64,000 nucleotides of DNA. It comes from Akanthomyces muscarius (taxonomy: Eukaryota; Ascomycota; Sordariomycetes; Hypocreales; Cordycipitaceae). The stretch spans positions 4,154,001 through 4,218,000 of the forward strand of contig NC_079242.1 in NCBI RefSeq assembly GCF_028009165.1, in the 5' to 3' direction. The translations under genes were made by a program, and so were the position numbers. Below the pieces are notes generated by a model. The model saw only the letters and a program-made list of their open reading frames with translations, did no database searches and was not told the DNA's origin. Position 1 is the stretch's first letter, and every line of letters starts with the position of its first letter. Positions 35,255-46,889 of the stretch are shown here, piece after piece.

Positions 35255-35255
<1 letters not shown>

Positions 35256-35296
<41 letters not shown>
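35256..35296. repeat. TAA trinucleotide microsatellite
   Basis: About 13 perfect TAA/AAT units preceded by a degenerate TAATTATAA. Likely length-variable between isolates. Confidence 0.9.
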
Positions 35297-35441
35297 CAAA
35301 ACCTTGTAGCACAAAACAGTGACAGCTCTGTTATTCAAAACAAGACCATGTTCTCATTGCGTCGTAGTAAACAATGAGAAAAAACCACTGCCAATACTAA
35401 GGGGTCGCTGAGGTTGTGCAGTGCCAGTCGTTGTTATGTTA

Positions 35442-35470
35442 GTACCTACCTACCTACCTACCTAGGTACT
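35442..35470. repeat. TACCTAGGTA-family repeat
   Basis: GTACC followed by four TACC units and CTAGGTACT, about 540 bp upstream of the cdh1 ATG. Confidence 0.75.
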
Positions 35471-36007
35471 TTTAATCCGGAGTGGCCCATGTTGGCGCGC
35501 CTGGGGTGGCCCAGCGATCCTGGCACAAGGCCTGCCCACTGCCTCGCCCCGTAGCCGCCTCCTCCCGCCCCCCAAGTTCTTTGCCAACCCAGACTTCAAC
35601 CTCCCTCGCTCATCAGATCCCCCGACTTCGCCCAGTCGCAACGCATGCGGGCATTATTTCCGTCGTGCATCTCCTCAAAAACTCCCGACCACAGGAACTC
35701 ACCACTTCGTATCGCGTTCCGCATTTTCCTGGACCTCTGACTGCTTACCGCTAAGCTTCAACATCAATCACCGAGCACGACTCGCCCTTTGCTATCATCG
35801 CAGGTGGCCCAACTCCTAAACTACCTAGCGCGAGTCTGTCGGAAGCATTTTATCAAACGATCAAGAGACAAGCTAGCTGCAAATATCTACATCACTGCGC
35901 CCTGCGTGTCACAAAGTAGCCTGTCGATTGCATCTATCAGCGCACAAGCTACAGAGTGAAAGAGACATCTTGCCCTAGCGCGCCCTGTCGAACCCCAAGA
36001 TCCTGCT

Positions 36008-37880
36008 ATGAGCGAAGACAAGTCAGCGTCCTTTGGCAGTGCGCGAGCATCTTCGCCACTGCACGGTGGACGTGGGCGCTTAGAAGCACGCAGCTCTGTG
36101 GACACAACCTCAGCTCGCCGTATTCGCAATGGGCTAGGTAATCGAGACTCAACAAGAACAGCCCGCTTTGACACAGAATCTATCGATACTGCTTTAGCAC
36201 GGGAAATGCATCGCCCGCACCGGGAAAGCACACCAGGCGCTAGCCCACGACGAAAGCGTCAGAGGATCAATGGAGACAGGTAAGATATTGTCAGGCACAC
36301 CGTCAAGACAAGGACCCTCTAACGCCCTCAAGGTTTATCCCGAGCCGATCCGGACAAGACCTGCAGGCTAGCTTCAGCCTACTTCATGAGGATGGCTCGC
36401 CGGCAACGCTGTCGAAGCAAAAGAAGCGCACGCCACATGGCGAGTTACATTTCCAGAAAAGTAAGTCACGCGCAGTCCAAATTACATGCGTAAGAGAACT
36501 AATGGTGTCACAGCAGAGGAAGCAAATCGTACATTTTCAACATTGCTGCGAGCAGAGCTGTTCGAAGGCTCAGTGCCCCAGGCAGCGCCCTCCCATTCAC
36601 CCGACAACTCGCTCCCGAACTCTTCAAGATTGAATGCTACTGACGGTACACGATCCCACACGCCACCGAACAATAATTCCGCCATTTCACTTCCGTCTTC
36701 GCTCACTCCATCGACCCCACACAAAAACCTCTTCTCATACATGTCTCCTAGACATCACCATATTGCTGGTCATCCCACTCCCACCAAGACGCCACAGGGC
36801 CGTCATGGTCCAAACCTAGATACCCGTGCGGAAATCTATAGCTTATCTCCAGTGCGATTTGGAAGCCAACAAATGCTGCTCAGTCCCAGAAGGCAGCCAC
36901 GCTCAGTCAGCAAAGTCCCTTACAAGGTTCTGGATGCGCCAGAGCTAGCTGATGATTTCTATCTCAACTTGGTAGACTGGGGCAGCGCAAACGTGCTTGG
37001 CGTGGGCTTAGGATCCAGTGTATACATGTGGAACGCACAAACCAGCAAGGTAAACAAGCTTTGCACGTTGGAAGATGACACTGTCACGAGTGTATCATGG
37101 ATACAAAAGGGAACCCATATTGCGATTGGGACGGGCAAAGGACTTGTGCAGATTTGGGACGCCGAAAAGACGAGACGATTAAGAACTATGACAGGCCACA
37201 CCGCTCGGGTAGGGTCTTTGGCGTGGAATTCTCATATTCTTACGTCAGGCTCCCGCGATAGGCTCATCTATCATAGAGATGTTCGGGCACCAGACCAATG
37301 GCTTCGAAAGCTTGTTGGGCACAAACAGGAGGTTTGTGGCCTGAAGTGGAACTGTGAGGATGGACAACTTGCTAGTGGCGGAAACGACAACAAACTCATG
37401 GTATGGGACAAGCTGTCAGAAACGCCGCTATGGAAGTTTTCAGACCACACAGCTGCGGTGAAAGCAATTGCGTGGTCACCGCACCAACGTGGGCTGCTCG
37501 CATCTGGAGGCGGTACAGCGGACCGACGAATCATCTTCCACGACACAGTCAAAGGCTCTGTTATCAACGAAATCGACACTGGAAGCCAAGTCTGTAACCT
37601 GGCGTGGTCGAAGAACTCGAATGAGATAGTTTCGACGCATGGATACAGTCAAAACCAAATTGTTGTCTGGAAGTACCCTTCAATGCAGCAAGTAGCAAGT
37701 CTGACTGGCCACACCTATCGCGTTCTCTATCTTGCAATGAGCCCCGATGGGCGAGTTGTGGTAACAGGAGCCGGTGACGAGACACTCCGATTTTGGTCTA
37801 TCTTCGGTCGAAGACCAGGCAGTAAAGAAGATGGAGAAGCTGGCGGTGGGAGACTGGCAGACTGGGGCATCATTCGATAG
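36008..37880 (+). CDS. cdh1: APC/C activator Cdh1 (fizzy-related)
   Basis: WD40 co-activator that brings substrates to the anaphase-promoting complex in late mitosis and G1. Exons 36008-36279, 36333-36460 and 36514-37880 give 588 residues. The C-box (DRFIPSR) is created across the first intron. The intrinsically disordered N-terminal half is followed by seven WD40 repeats from about residue 285 (NLVDWGSANVLGVGLGSSVYMW onward in part) and the C-terminal Ile-Arg tail (GIIR), which binds Cdc27. The disordered start and the position of the C-box favour Cdh1 over Cdc20. Two in-frame acceptors 3 nt apart (cag|cag) at exon 3 would differ by one residue. Confidence 0.93.
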
Positions 37881-38693
37881 TCTCAACGACGTATTATGAT
37901 TGAAACCACCCTTTGCGTGCAGTGGGGAACCGACACCAGCCTACAGCCCGGGTCTTGGCCAACTTTTGCGCATCGACATGGCGTGGAAAAAGGCATGCAC
38001 ATAGTCATTCTGACGGCAACAATCCGAATTCCTGTTTGTCGACTCACTTAGATTGCCTCGGTAATCCTGTGAAGATATTGGACAGACCAACCAAACCGGC
38101 AAACGAGCCCGGAACGTTGTATGAGTGAAATGAGATGCGAAATGAGGAAAGAAGGAAGGAAAGAAGGAAGGAAAGAAGGAAGAAAGAAGGAAGGAAAGAC
38201 GGAAGGAAAGAAGGAAGGAACGCAACGGCAGGGGATGGAGCACGGTAAATCTAGGAGCGTTTTTGGTTTGAGAAGCGATTGGTTTTGTATTGGCATCGTG
38301 TTTTAGTAGCATAGCGAATTTAATGAGCGGCTTAACTAGACTTGGGCAGCGGCAATGTTAAGACAGCCATGGGAAAAGACTGTGATGAATGAGCATCATC
38401 CAAATGGCATCTGCAACGCAAGTAAAGAACAACGTCGGGTAAGGTCTATAATATTTATTAATTCATATCTGCATTTCTGTGGTATCAGGTGCTTGAAAAC
38501 TAATCAGGGCTTTGTTTAAGGAAGGAAAGGACAAAATGAACACGCCATGTCAAAGTGACAACTAGGCTGGTGAAAACTCGACGCCATCAACAGATTGGCA
38601 AAAATGCATCCCCCATCTGCCTGCCAGAAACGAGGTCGTAGTTTGGCGGGTGGCTTCCCGCAGGAGGTCGCTGTGGAACCGCAGATCGGTCAA
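37881..38693. other. Convergent intergenic region, cdh1 / gpc1
   Basis: Two 3' ends meet. Besides the purine microsatellite there is only AT-rich terminator-like sequence; no gene recognised. Confidence 0.5.
38145..38220 (+). repeat. GAAGGAAAGAAGG purine microsatellite
   Basis: About 75 bp almost purely of G and A, built from variable GAAGG and GAAAG units with a ~12-bp period. A polypurine tract of this kind can adopt triplex (H-DNA) structure and is expected to be length-variable. Confidence 0.9.
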
Positions 38694-40343
38694 TTAGTCG
38701 GCATTCCGTCTCTCACGCGCCACATCTCGCGCTCCGCCATCGAGACTGGTTGAAATCGCGACGGCGGAATCATCGAGAAGCGGGATGCGGTCAAGACTTG
38801 TTGTTCTAGCCATTGCATCCCTGGCAGTAACAGCAGCGGGACGGGGGCTAGGCGTAGCAGAGGTCCTCTTAGCTTGTGCATCGATAATCCCGTTCTCTGT
38901 CTGGGGTTGCATCAAGGGGGACGTGAGCATGAGCTCTGGTGCAGTCTGCCATCTTACTACTTCGGCCTTCATGGCCTCGAGCTCCTTTTGGAAACGCTTG
39001 CCGAAGACATCAATGTAATACGTAGATCCATTGTATATGCTCCAGGCAAACACAACCAAGAGGAAGACAGTTGATGCATAGCGGCTGATGAACCAGAGGG
39101 GGCATGGTAGCATAGTGAGAACAGCATACGCGTACTGAATCATCATGAACGTAGGCTCCTGCAGGCTGTCAGGCATGGACAAAACGAGCTTGCCAATCCA
39201 AGTCCTGGCATATGAACGGCGAAGCCAAGTAAATGATGTTGGCCGACCAGCGGCGATCTTCTCCCTTCGGCGAACCGTAATGAAGAAATAGTAACTGAGT
39301 TGCCAGAGAGCGTATGGGATTGTGCTCCACGCCAGCATAGATACGAGGTTAGCGTAAGCGGTAGCTGAGCCCGGCTCAGCTGTTTTGATGGTCCAAATGG
39401 CGGGAAAGCGGTCATGTAGCTGATCTTCCGGGTAGAGATGGACAAGGCAGTGCAGAGTAGCGCATGGCATAATGTGAATGAACAGCGAGGTAACCTTGTC
39501 GAAACTGTGGAATACAAGAGAGTTTCGCCACATAATAATCGCAACTGCGTTGTTGCCAAAAGCTAGGCAAAAAGCGGCGGTAAAGAGTCTTTTGGAAGCA
39601 GGGAATGCCCATATACTGAGCATGAGAAGGACGTTGACGAAGTAGCAAAGATCGGCGAGGAAGTAATGGTATCCACGACGATGGTAGGTAAACATGCGAA
39701 TGGGCATGAAATATACCAGCTGAGCAGTGTACCAGATATGGAAATACTCTGGATAGGCGCCGATGAGATAGCCACTGACGAAGATGTTCATAACTCCACA
39801 AATGAAGGATATCTTCTCGCGCAAGCTGATGGCTTTTGTGTCGTTCCATTGCCTGCCGAGCTTGTCGACACGCTGCCTCATTCGCTTTCGATAGCGATCA
39901 AACTGTTCGTCGGCGGAAGGCACTCGACGCCTCCATTCCTCGACCATTCGATGCCGTGCATTCTGCGTTTTTGATTTCAGTGCATCTCTGGATCGGCGCA
40001 CTTTATCAGTCTGAGCCGAAAAACCCTTCTGAAGCTTTTCCAGCTGCTGCGGCAACGCAAAATTATCCAGAAGGTCGAGGACCGTGAGTCGATCCAGAGG
40101 CGGGAGCGAATCCCAGTCGTCCTGATAGGAGCTACTACCAGAAAAGGAGGGATTCCTTGAGAGCCTAGGGCTTTTAGGGGTTGTTGCACTCAAGCTGGGG
40201 GTGTCGAGGATCGTTGGGTCGGGGGGTGAGGAGCTCAGTGGTGAAGCTAGGCCGGGCTCGATATGATGTTCGTCGGATATAGGGTCTCGAGATGTGGCAT
40301 TAGGAGTTGCGATCGGTATCGCCGCTGGCTGTCCTTCGTCCAT
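38694..40343 (-). CDS. gpc1: Glycerophosphocholine acyltransferase Gpc1
   Basis: Membrane enzyme that acylates glycerophosphocholine with acyl-CoA to give lysophosphatidylcholine, recycling phosphatidylcholine. Single exon of 549 residues starting at the ATG of MDEGQPAAIP. The N-terminal ~170 residues are Ser/Pro-rich and end in a basic coiled-coil-like segment (DRYRKRMRQRVDKLGRQW). About eight membrane segments follow, with the family blocks HIWYTAQLVYFMPIRMFTY, GNNAVAIIMWRNSLVFHS and HIMPCATLHC; the His residues here are the likely active-site candidates of this DUF2838 family. The C-terminal tail is polar. Reading 5' beyond 40343 is open but has no ATG. Confidence 0.9.
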   Translation of the reverse strand: MDEGQPAAIPIATPNATSRDPISDEHHIEPGLASPLSSSPPDPTILDTPSLSATTPKSPRLSRNPSFSGSSSYQDDWDSLPPLDRLTVLDLLDNFALPQQLEKLQKGFSAQTDKVRRSRDALKSKTQNARHRMVEEWRRRVPSADEQFDRYRKRMRQRVDKLGRQWNDTKAISLREKISFICGVMNIFVSGYLIGAYPEYFHIWYTAQLVYFMPIRMFTYHRRGYHYFLADLCYFVNVLLMLSIWAFPASKRLFTAAFCLAFGNNAVAIIMWRNSLVFHSFDKVTSLFIHIMPCATLHCLVHLYPEDQLHDRFPAIWTIKTAEPGSATAYANLVSMLAWSTIPYALWQLSYYFFITVRRREKIAAGRPTSFTWLRRSYARTWIGKLVLSMPDSLQEPTFMMIQYAYAVLTMLPCPLWFISRYASTVFLLVVFAWSIYNGSTYYIDVFGKRFQKELEAMKAEVVRWQTAPELMLTSPLMQPQTENGIIDAQAKRTSATPSPRPAAVTARDAMARTTSLDRIPLLDDSAVAISTSLDGGARDVARERRNAD

Positions 40344-40849
40344 GCTCACGACTTGACAGTGACAGGAAGCTGAAGCTAAAACGCAAAGTGTCAGTATTCT
40401 CGTTGGAGGGTAGGAATCGAGGATCCGCCAAAGTGCACGGCTTGTCACCGAGGCGGTAAAGTAAGCATACCGATAAACAGGCGCCTCTGAGCTGGCAAGA
40501 TCAGTCGTGGCAAGTCACTAGAGACAATGGGCGACAGAGGGGCAGCAGGAAAGGGAGTTGAGGAGATTAGACAAAGAGTAAGAGTAGGAAATCGGGAGGC
40601 ATGAGGGTGTCTGCGCCAAGATCCGGCGCGGTATGGCGGCAGAAAGCAAGTTGACCAGGAAATATCGCCGTAGTCATGTGTAATAAGACCGGCTACCTTA
40701 CGAATGTACGTGGACTCGTGTACACAAGCTTGCCGGGCTGGCAAGCGGGTACCTCGCGGCAGGTACCTGTGCAACTTGCTCGGAGGTCCTGGTAGACACC
40801 CCTACAGTGGACGCGTGCGAATTTTAGGCCAGCCTACAGCCCTGAGTGG

Positions 40850-40873
40850 CTACCTAGGTACCTAGGTACTACC
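40850..40873. repeat. TACCTAGGTA-family repeat
   Basis: CTACCTAGGTACCTAGGTACT followed by ACCTAAC, a perfect nested palindrome, about 510 bp upstream of the gpc1 start codon. Further units lie near 40748 and 41030. Confidence 0.75.
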
Positions 40874-41943
40874 TAACTGTGGACCTAACTGCAAGTGGCT
40901 GGCGGTAAGTTGAGCTACCTACTGGGCATTTGATACTTGAGGCGAGGTATCTATCAATAGTGGAGACTCACCTACCTATTAGTACTATCGTCCCGGGGCG
41001 GCGACGGTCTTTTGTTGAGGCCTATTCTACCTACCTATGGAATCGCAGCTCATCGCACGTGTGAATCTAGGCGCTGTCCTGGTGCCTATGACTGTCCTTT
41101 GGCTGCTGCTGCTAATGCTTCTAAGCTCTGCCTACCCGTGCCTGGGTAGCGACCTGATCCTTCTAGAATCCAGACTGTATCAAAGCGACACAGTAAGATG
41201 CCATTGCCTGCGAACCGAAATTTTCTGCCTTGGAGCCGAATAGCCACGCTGGCATGGGAGCTTGCTTGGTCTAGGTATCCCCTCTGTCACCTGAGAGGTT
41301 CGTGGCTAACACCCAAGTACACAGCATGTGAACGATAGCATCATGTGACAGACATTCTAAGGCGCAACGACCACATTTCTCGAACATTTGCAACTCTTTT
41401 CTGTACGTTGTCTTTCTAGGCTGCCGCGCCAGCTGTACCCTTGTGACCCGTCGACGTCAAGATCCGGAGGAGCCTTGCCCGAGTAAGGACCCGAGAGATC
41501 TGGAAAAGACAGCTTCAAACGCGCTTTTCAAGTGCATGCGACGATTCGGCCCTGTGCATATTAATGCTGAAACGGAGGTTCACCAGTGTTGCTGCTTAAT
41601 ACGGCGCGATATAGACGCAACGTCTATCGATATGAGTATCTTGTCCGACCGCAGTTTATTTTTGTTCTCATCGAAAACCCCAACCCGGTAATTAAGTAGT
41701 TTGCTTGGGAATCTGCACTCAGGGAAATCGGTCCCTACCTATCGAGCTACCTCGTGGTTTCCTGTGTTGGCTGGCAGTTGTGATGCCTATTTCCCTACGT
41801 ATTTATTGATTGGTACAGTACTGCTGAAATAGGCTGGCTGGCAGAGCTGGTTCAGGTTTGGTGTACAGGTGGTCTGTGCACCATGGCGCACTCTCCCCTC
41901 AACGCCCCCCATGCCCTCCATGTTGCCTGACGCCAGCCGCGCG

Positions 41944-41949
41944 ACGCGT
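41944..41949. promoter_or_regulatory. ACGCGT (MluI cell-cycle box)
   Basis: Perfect MCB core about 300 bp upstream of the smc1 start codon. In yeasts MBF binds this hexamer in genes expressed at G1/S, cohesin subunits included. One copy is weak evidence. Confidence 0.4.
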
Positions 41950-42246
41950 TCCGCTACCAGTCGTTTACATCAAACTTGCGCCCGCATCGCGAAAGGCCTT
42001 CCCACGCAGCGCTTCGCTATTATGACTGACAGTGGCATCAAGCCATCCCGTTAGACCAGCTAATTCTACCGATAATCGCGTGAGCGCTCTCCCCCACGTG
42101 ATCGCACACCCATCGCGCCGTGCGCCTGCTTCGAACATCACCGAGGACGCTTTTTCGTGCCGGGAGCGACCGCATCGTATCTGCTCATTGTCGCACACCG
42201 CCAAGTCTTTAATTGTCCCCGGAGAGTCTAGGCCTCAATCGATACA

Positions 42247-45200
42247 ATGGGGAAACTCAATCGACTTGAACTTTTCAGTGCGTATATGCGGAATTGCGAC
42301 GTTGCAAACGCGACTAGAAAATCTGACACTGCTCGCAGATTTCAAGTCCTACAAAGGGCATCACACCCTTCTGTTCGGCGACTCTTATTTTACTTCGATT
42401 ATTGGACCCAATGGATCCGGAAAATCTAACTCGTAAGTGAATTTATTTGACCGCTCGCAGACGGCCATCCACCTGCTTACCCGTCTACAGTATGGATGCC
42501 ATTTCATTTGTTCTTGGCATCAAATCCTCCCACCTTCGATCCGCACACCTCAAGGACTTGGTCTATCGAGGCCGAGTATTGAAAACTTCTAAAATCAACG
42601 ATGACGGATCTGCTGCGACGAATGGAGCAGCACAATCGAGCGATGACAAGGCCTCTCGTGGCGACCCGAAAACTGCATGGGTCATGGCTGTATACGAGGA
42701 TGATAGTGGCGAAGAGCACAGATGGAAACGTTCCATCACGAATCAAGGCGCAAGTGAATATCGCATCAATGATCGAAGCGTTACTGCACAGCAATACAAT
42801 GCAGCTCTGGAAAACGAAAACATCCTCATCAAGGCAAGAAACTTTCTGGTCTTTCAAGGAGACGTGGAGGCCATTGCATCCCAGTCCCCCCAGGATCTCA
42901 CACGCCTGATTGAACACATCTCCGGAAGTTTGGAATACAAGCAAGAATATGAGAATCTTCAAGCTGCTGCCGAGCAGGCAGTTGAGAACCAAAACTTCCA
43001 ACTTCACAGGCGACGCGGCATTAATTCCGAAATCAAGCAATACCGCGAGCAGAAGAGAGAAGCCGACAACTTCCAAAAGAAGATGGACGAGAAAGATGCC
43101 GCCATTGTGACGCAGTGTCTCTGGAAGTTGTTCCACTTTCAGAAAGCGATGGATGAATCTAGCGCTGCCATTCACAGTCACCATGAGGATTTGAAAGAAT
43201 TGCGTCGCAATGTTGAATCTTACGAAGGACAGCTCGAAGCTGCGCGTCGAGAACAAATATCCGTCTCGCGACGCGTTGGCCGGGTGGACAGAGAAATACG
43301 ACAAAAAGAACGCTCCATTGAGGATCGTGAGAATGCGTTGGTGCCATTCGATGAGAAAATTCACGAGTCATCGCAGCAAGTCGATCGACTGCAATCTCAA
43401 AGCCAGAAAGTTGCAAAAGAGCGAGATGAGCAAGCGGACATTGTGCAAAAGGTGCAGAGTGACGTCGAAAGCGTGAATAAGGCTCAATCCATTTTCGAAA
43501 AAGATATCCAAGAGCAGATGCAGAAGCAAGGCGGAGCAATCAGCGATGCTGATCGCAAAGAGTACAATACGCTACGCAGCGAAGTCATCGCCCGCTTTGG
43601 TTCGGATCACACCAGGCTGGAAAACTTGGAGAGACAACGCAAGGCCGACGAGGTTACGGTCAATAACTTGAAAGGCAAAGTAGACAGTATTACGGCAGCT
43701 ATCTCCAAAACTGAGTCTGAGCTCAGTAGTGTGGGAGAAAGAAAAGATGCCGTAGAGGCTGTTGCCAAGGATCTTTCCAGTGAGATCGCCGCAAAGAAGA
43801 AAGAATTCAATCAGCTCCAGTCTGAGCGTGTACGAACCAACCAAAAAAGGACAGAGCTGGAAGAAAAGCTTGAAGATGTCGCCAAGAAGTTGCGAGAGGC
43901 AGACGATGGACGTCGCCAGAATGATCGTGAGGCGCGCCTGAAAGACATGGTTGCGTCTCTGAGACGCATCTTCCCTGGTGTACGAGGCAGAATTGGCGAT
44001 CTTTGCACACCGAAGCAGAAGAAATATGACGAAGCCATCATCGTGGCTTTAGGAAGAGACTTCGACTCGGTGGTTGTTGACACAGAAAAAACTGGCGTTG
44101 ACTGCGTTCAGTACCTAAAGGAACAACGCTTCGCGCCAATGACTTTCATTCCTCTGGACAACATCAAAGTTAATGCCGTCAATACTTCTGTCAAGGGAAT
44201 AACTGGGGCTAGACTCACCATTGACACCATCAACTTTGACTCCTCCGTTGAACGCGCATTATCCTATGCATGCGGAAGCTCCGTGGTTTGCGAAACTCTA
44301 GATGTCGCCAAGCACATTTGTTATGAGAAAAGAATTCCCGTGAAGGCAGTCACTTTAGAAGGCTATGTCATTCACAAAGCTGGTCTCATGACTGGTGGTC
44401 GTGGGCCAGAACCCAAGGGTGGCAAGCGAAAGTTCGAGGAAGCTGATGTTCAAAACCTTCAAAGAATGGCTACGAAGCTGAAAGAAGAAATTAATCGCCT
44501 CCCACGAGCTGATCGACGCGGTAGCAAGGAGGAAACACTGCAAATTGAGCTCGGTGGCTTAGAACGTCGTGTTAAAGCCACGAAAGAAGAGCTTGCTGTC
44601 TTCCAAGAGAATTTCTCCAGCAAAAAGCGAGAGCTAGAAAACCAAAAGAAACAGCTCCGGGAAATTCAACCGAAATACAAAGAACAAGCAAAGGCATTCG
44701 AAAGCACGACATCCACTGTACAGCAATTCCAAAACGCAATCGGCAAGGTTGAAGATCAAATCTTTTCAAGCTTTTGCAAGCGACTCGGATACAGTGATAT
44801 CCGTGCATTCGATGCTTCTCAGGGAAAGCTGGAACAAGAAGCCTCAGAGAGGAGAAGTCAGTATGAGGTCCAGAAGCAGCGCCTTGAAAGCCGCCTCAAG
44901 TGGGAGGTAGCCCGGCACGGCGATACTGAGGCTCGTATCAAGAGAATGCATGAGCAGATCAAGCGCTTGAAGCAGGACATCAAGGCCTATACCAAGGAGA
45001 AGGCAGATATCGAAACAGAGATGCGCGAAGAACAAGACGAGCTCGAAGCTCTCAGAGAGACATTGGAAGAACACCAAGCAGATCTTGCGGAGAAGAGCGA
45101 GCGTGTCAACGAGGCCAAGGCTGAAGTACAGCAACGTGGCAAGGACATTGAGGCCTTACACAAAAGTGTAAATGCGTTGGAAACGACGCTGCAGCAGAAC

Positions 45201-46236
45201 AGCGCTGGCAAGTCTGGATTGCTTCGCAGGTGTCGTCTTGAGCAAATCCAAATTCCTCTCGCGGAAGGCGCGTTGGACAATCTGCCCAACGAGGCCGACT
45301 TGCTGCGCCAGGACCCTGATGCCATGGACGTCGACGCCGAGGGCGAGGAATTGCTAGACCTCGCGCTGGATGACCACGGCATCGAAATCAATTTTGATGG
45401 TCTGGACGACGACCTGAAGCAGGCAAGTAACATGGATGGAGAAATCCTTCTACCAATGTGCCAACAGCTGACCAAAGTGCCTAGTCTGATGACCCGAGTG
45501 TGGAGGACTCCCTAACAGAGCGTATTGCAAACTTGACGACTGAACTGGAAAAGTTGAACCCAAATATGCGTGCCATGGAACGACTGGAGAGTGTCGAGTC
45601 GCGACTGAAACAAACTGATCAAGAATACGAAGACTCCAAAACTGCTGCTCAGGAGGCGAAGGAAGCTTTCAGCAATGTCAAGCAGAAGCGATACGAGATT
45701 TTCAACAACGCCTTCACACATATCCAAGAGCAGATCTCGCATGTCTACAAAGACCTGACCCGCTCAGATGCCTATCCTCTTGGCGGCCAGGCTTATCTTG
45801 ACATCGAGGAAGACACAGACATGCCGTACTTGTCTGGCATCAAATACCACGCTATGCCTCCATTAAAAAGATTCCGAGATATGGAACATCTCTCCGGTGG
45901 CGAGAAGACCATGGCCGCGCTGGCGCTTCTTTTCGCGATTCACAGCTACCAACCCAGCCCCTTCTTCGTTCTCGACGAAGTTGATGCAGCATTGGACAAT
46001 GCTAACGTGGACAAGATCAAGAAGTACATCCGTGAGCATGCTGGCCCTGGCATGCAGTTCATTGTCATTAGTCTGAAGACCGGGCTATTCCAAGACAGCG
46101 AGAGCTTGGTAGGCGTCTATCGAGACCAAGAAGTCAACAGTTCGAGAACATTGACATTGGATGTGAGTTTGACAATCCGCCATTGACAATAAACAATTGC
46201 TAATCATCTATGATACAGTTGAGGAAATATGCGTGA
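42247..46236 (+). CDS. smc1: Cohesin subunit Smc1
   Basis: ATPase arm of the cohesin ring that holds sister chromatids together. Exons 42247-42277, 42339-42432, 42491-45422, 45485-46162 and 46219-46236 give 1250 residues, as usual for Smc1. N-terminal Walker A IIGPNGSGKSN is split by intron 2. The first coiled coil is followed by a hinge domain around residues 520-680 (FPGVRGRIGDLCTPKQKKY), then the second coiled coil. The C-terminal head has signature LSGGEKTMAALALL and Walker B FFVLDEVDAALDN. The protein ends in LRKYA from an 18-nt last exon. Intron 3 (45423-45484) begins with gcaagt, a GC-AG donor; only this joins LKQ to SDDPSVEDSLTER in frame. Confidence 0.95.
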
Positions 46237-46889
46237 GATGGAAACTATCAGTTCGGGTAATTGGCGCACTAGTTGCTGGCACATTTCGGCGTTATGTTTT
46301 CATGGGACGGGAGGAAGCTGCTCTGTGATGCTCTAAACTGGGTCTGAGCCAACATGGCTTTGGATGTAATTGCCAGTGCACACCGAAAACGGATCTTTTG
46401 TTTACAAGGAAAGCTTCGTAAGATAGCAGACATGACGCATTGGTCGCGCATGCAATATTGATTCTTAGCCGATTCTAAATTACAAGGCTCTGACCAGATA
46501 GCTCGTGTGACGTGAGTCAACAGGCAACATCCTGGAGTACCCACTTTATCTAGCTTGAGCGTCGCGCGAGGCTTTCGTATCGCGCATCACCCAAACGACA
46601 CCAGATGGGCAAACTTCGTCTACCACAACGTCGGCCACCACGTGTGCATATATTTCCTCTACCGACGGATACTCGAGTAGAAAAATCCGCTCGCCTGCAT
46701 GCCCTAAAGCGAATCCACGTCGCCGCTGAGGCAGTTCGATCTGCCGGAACCTAGCGGCGCGCCTTTGCGATCCTGCCTATGGCAGTGCGTCCACGCATTG
46801 TGCAAACCAGCAACGACGAACCCGAATACTAGGGCACCAGATTCGAAAGCAAACGTGCGCAGACTGTACTGTCTGTACAGTCCGCCGCC
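46237..46889. other. Intergenic region, smc1 / TFIIE alpha
   Basis: 650 bp between two plus-strand genes: smc1 terminator and TFIIE promoter. A TGAGTCA (46513-46519) lies 370 bp upstream of the TFIIE start. No gene recognised. Confidence 0.45.

Larger units (their letters stand above)
33844..36007. other. Longest intergenic region, upstream of cdh1
   Basis: 2.16 kb between two plus-strand genes with no gene I can support; frames up to about 110 codons (for example 34496-34816) lack family signal. It carries a TAA microsatellite and three TACCTAGGTA-family repeats. The last ~400 bp are likely cdh1 promoter and 5' UTR. Confidence 0.45.
40344..42246. other. Divergent promoter region, gpc1 / smc1
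   Basis: 1.9 kb without a supported gene. A 68-codon frame with a leucine-rich start (41037-41243) is a weak candidate only. TACCTAGGTA-family repeats cluster at 40850-40873 and 40969-41039, and an ACGCGT box lies at 41944. Confidence 0.45.

Noticed and set aside
36514..36516. Alternative acceptor 3 nt downstream for cdh1 exon 3
   Set aside because: Both choices keep the frame and differ by one residue; the upstream one was kept as the first usable cag, without strong evidence.
41037..41243. 68-codon frame with a leucine-rich, signal-like start
   Set aside because: Too short, only three cysteines and no supporting context; overlaps a repeat-containing promoter region.
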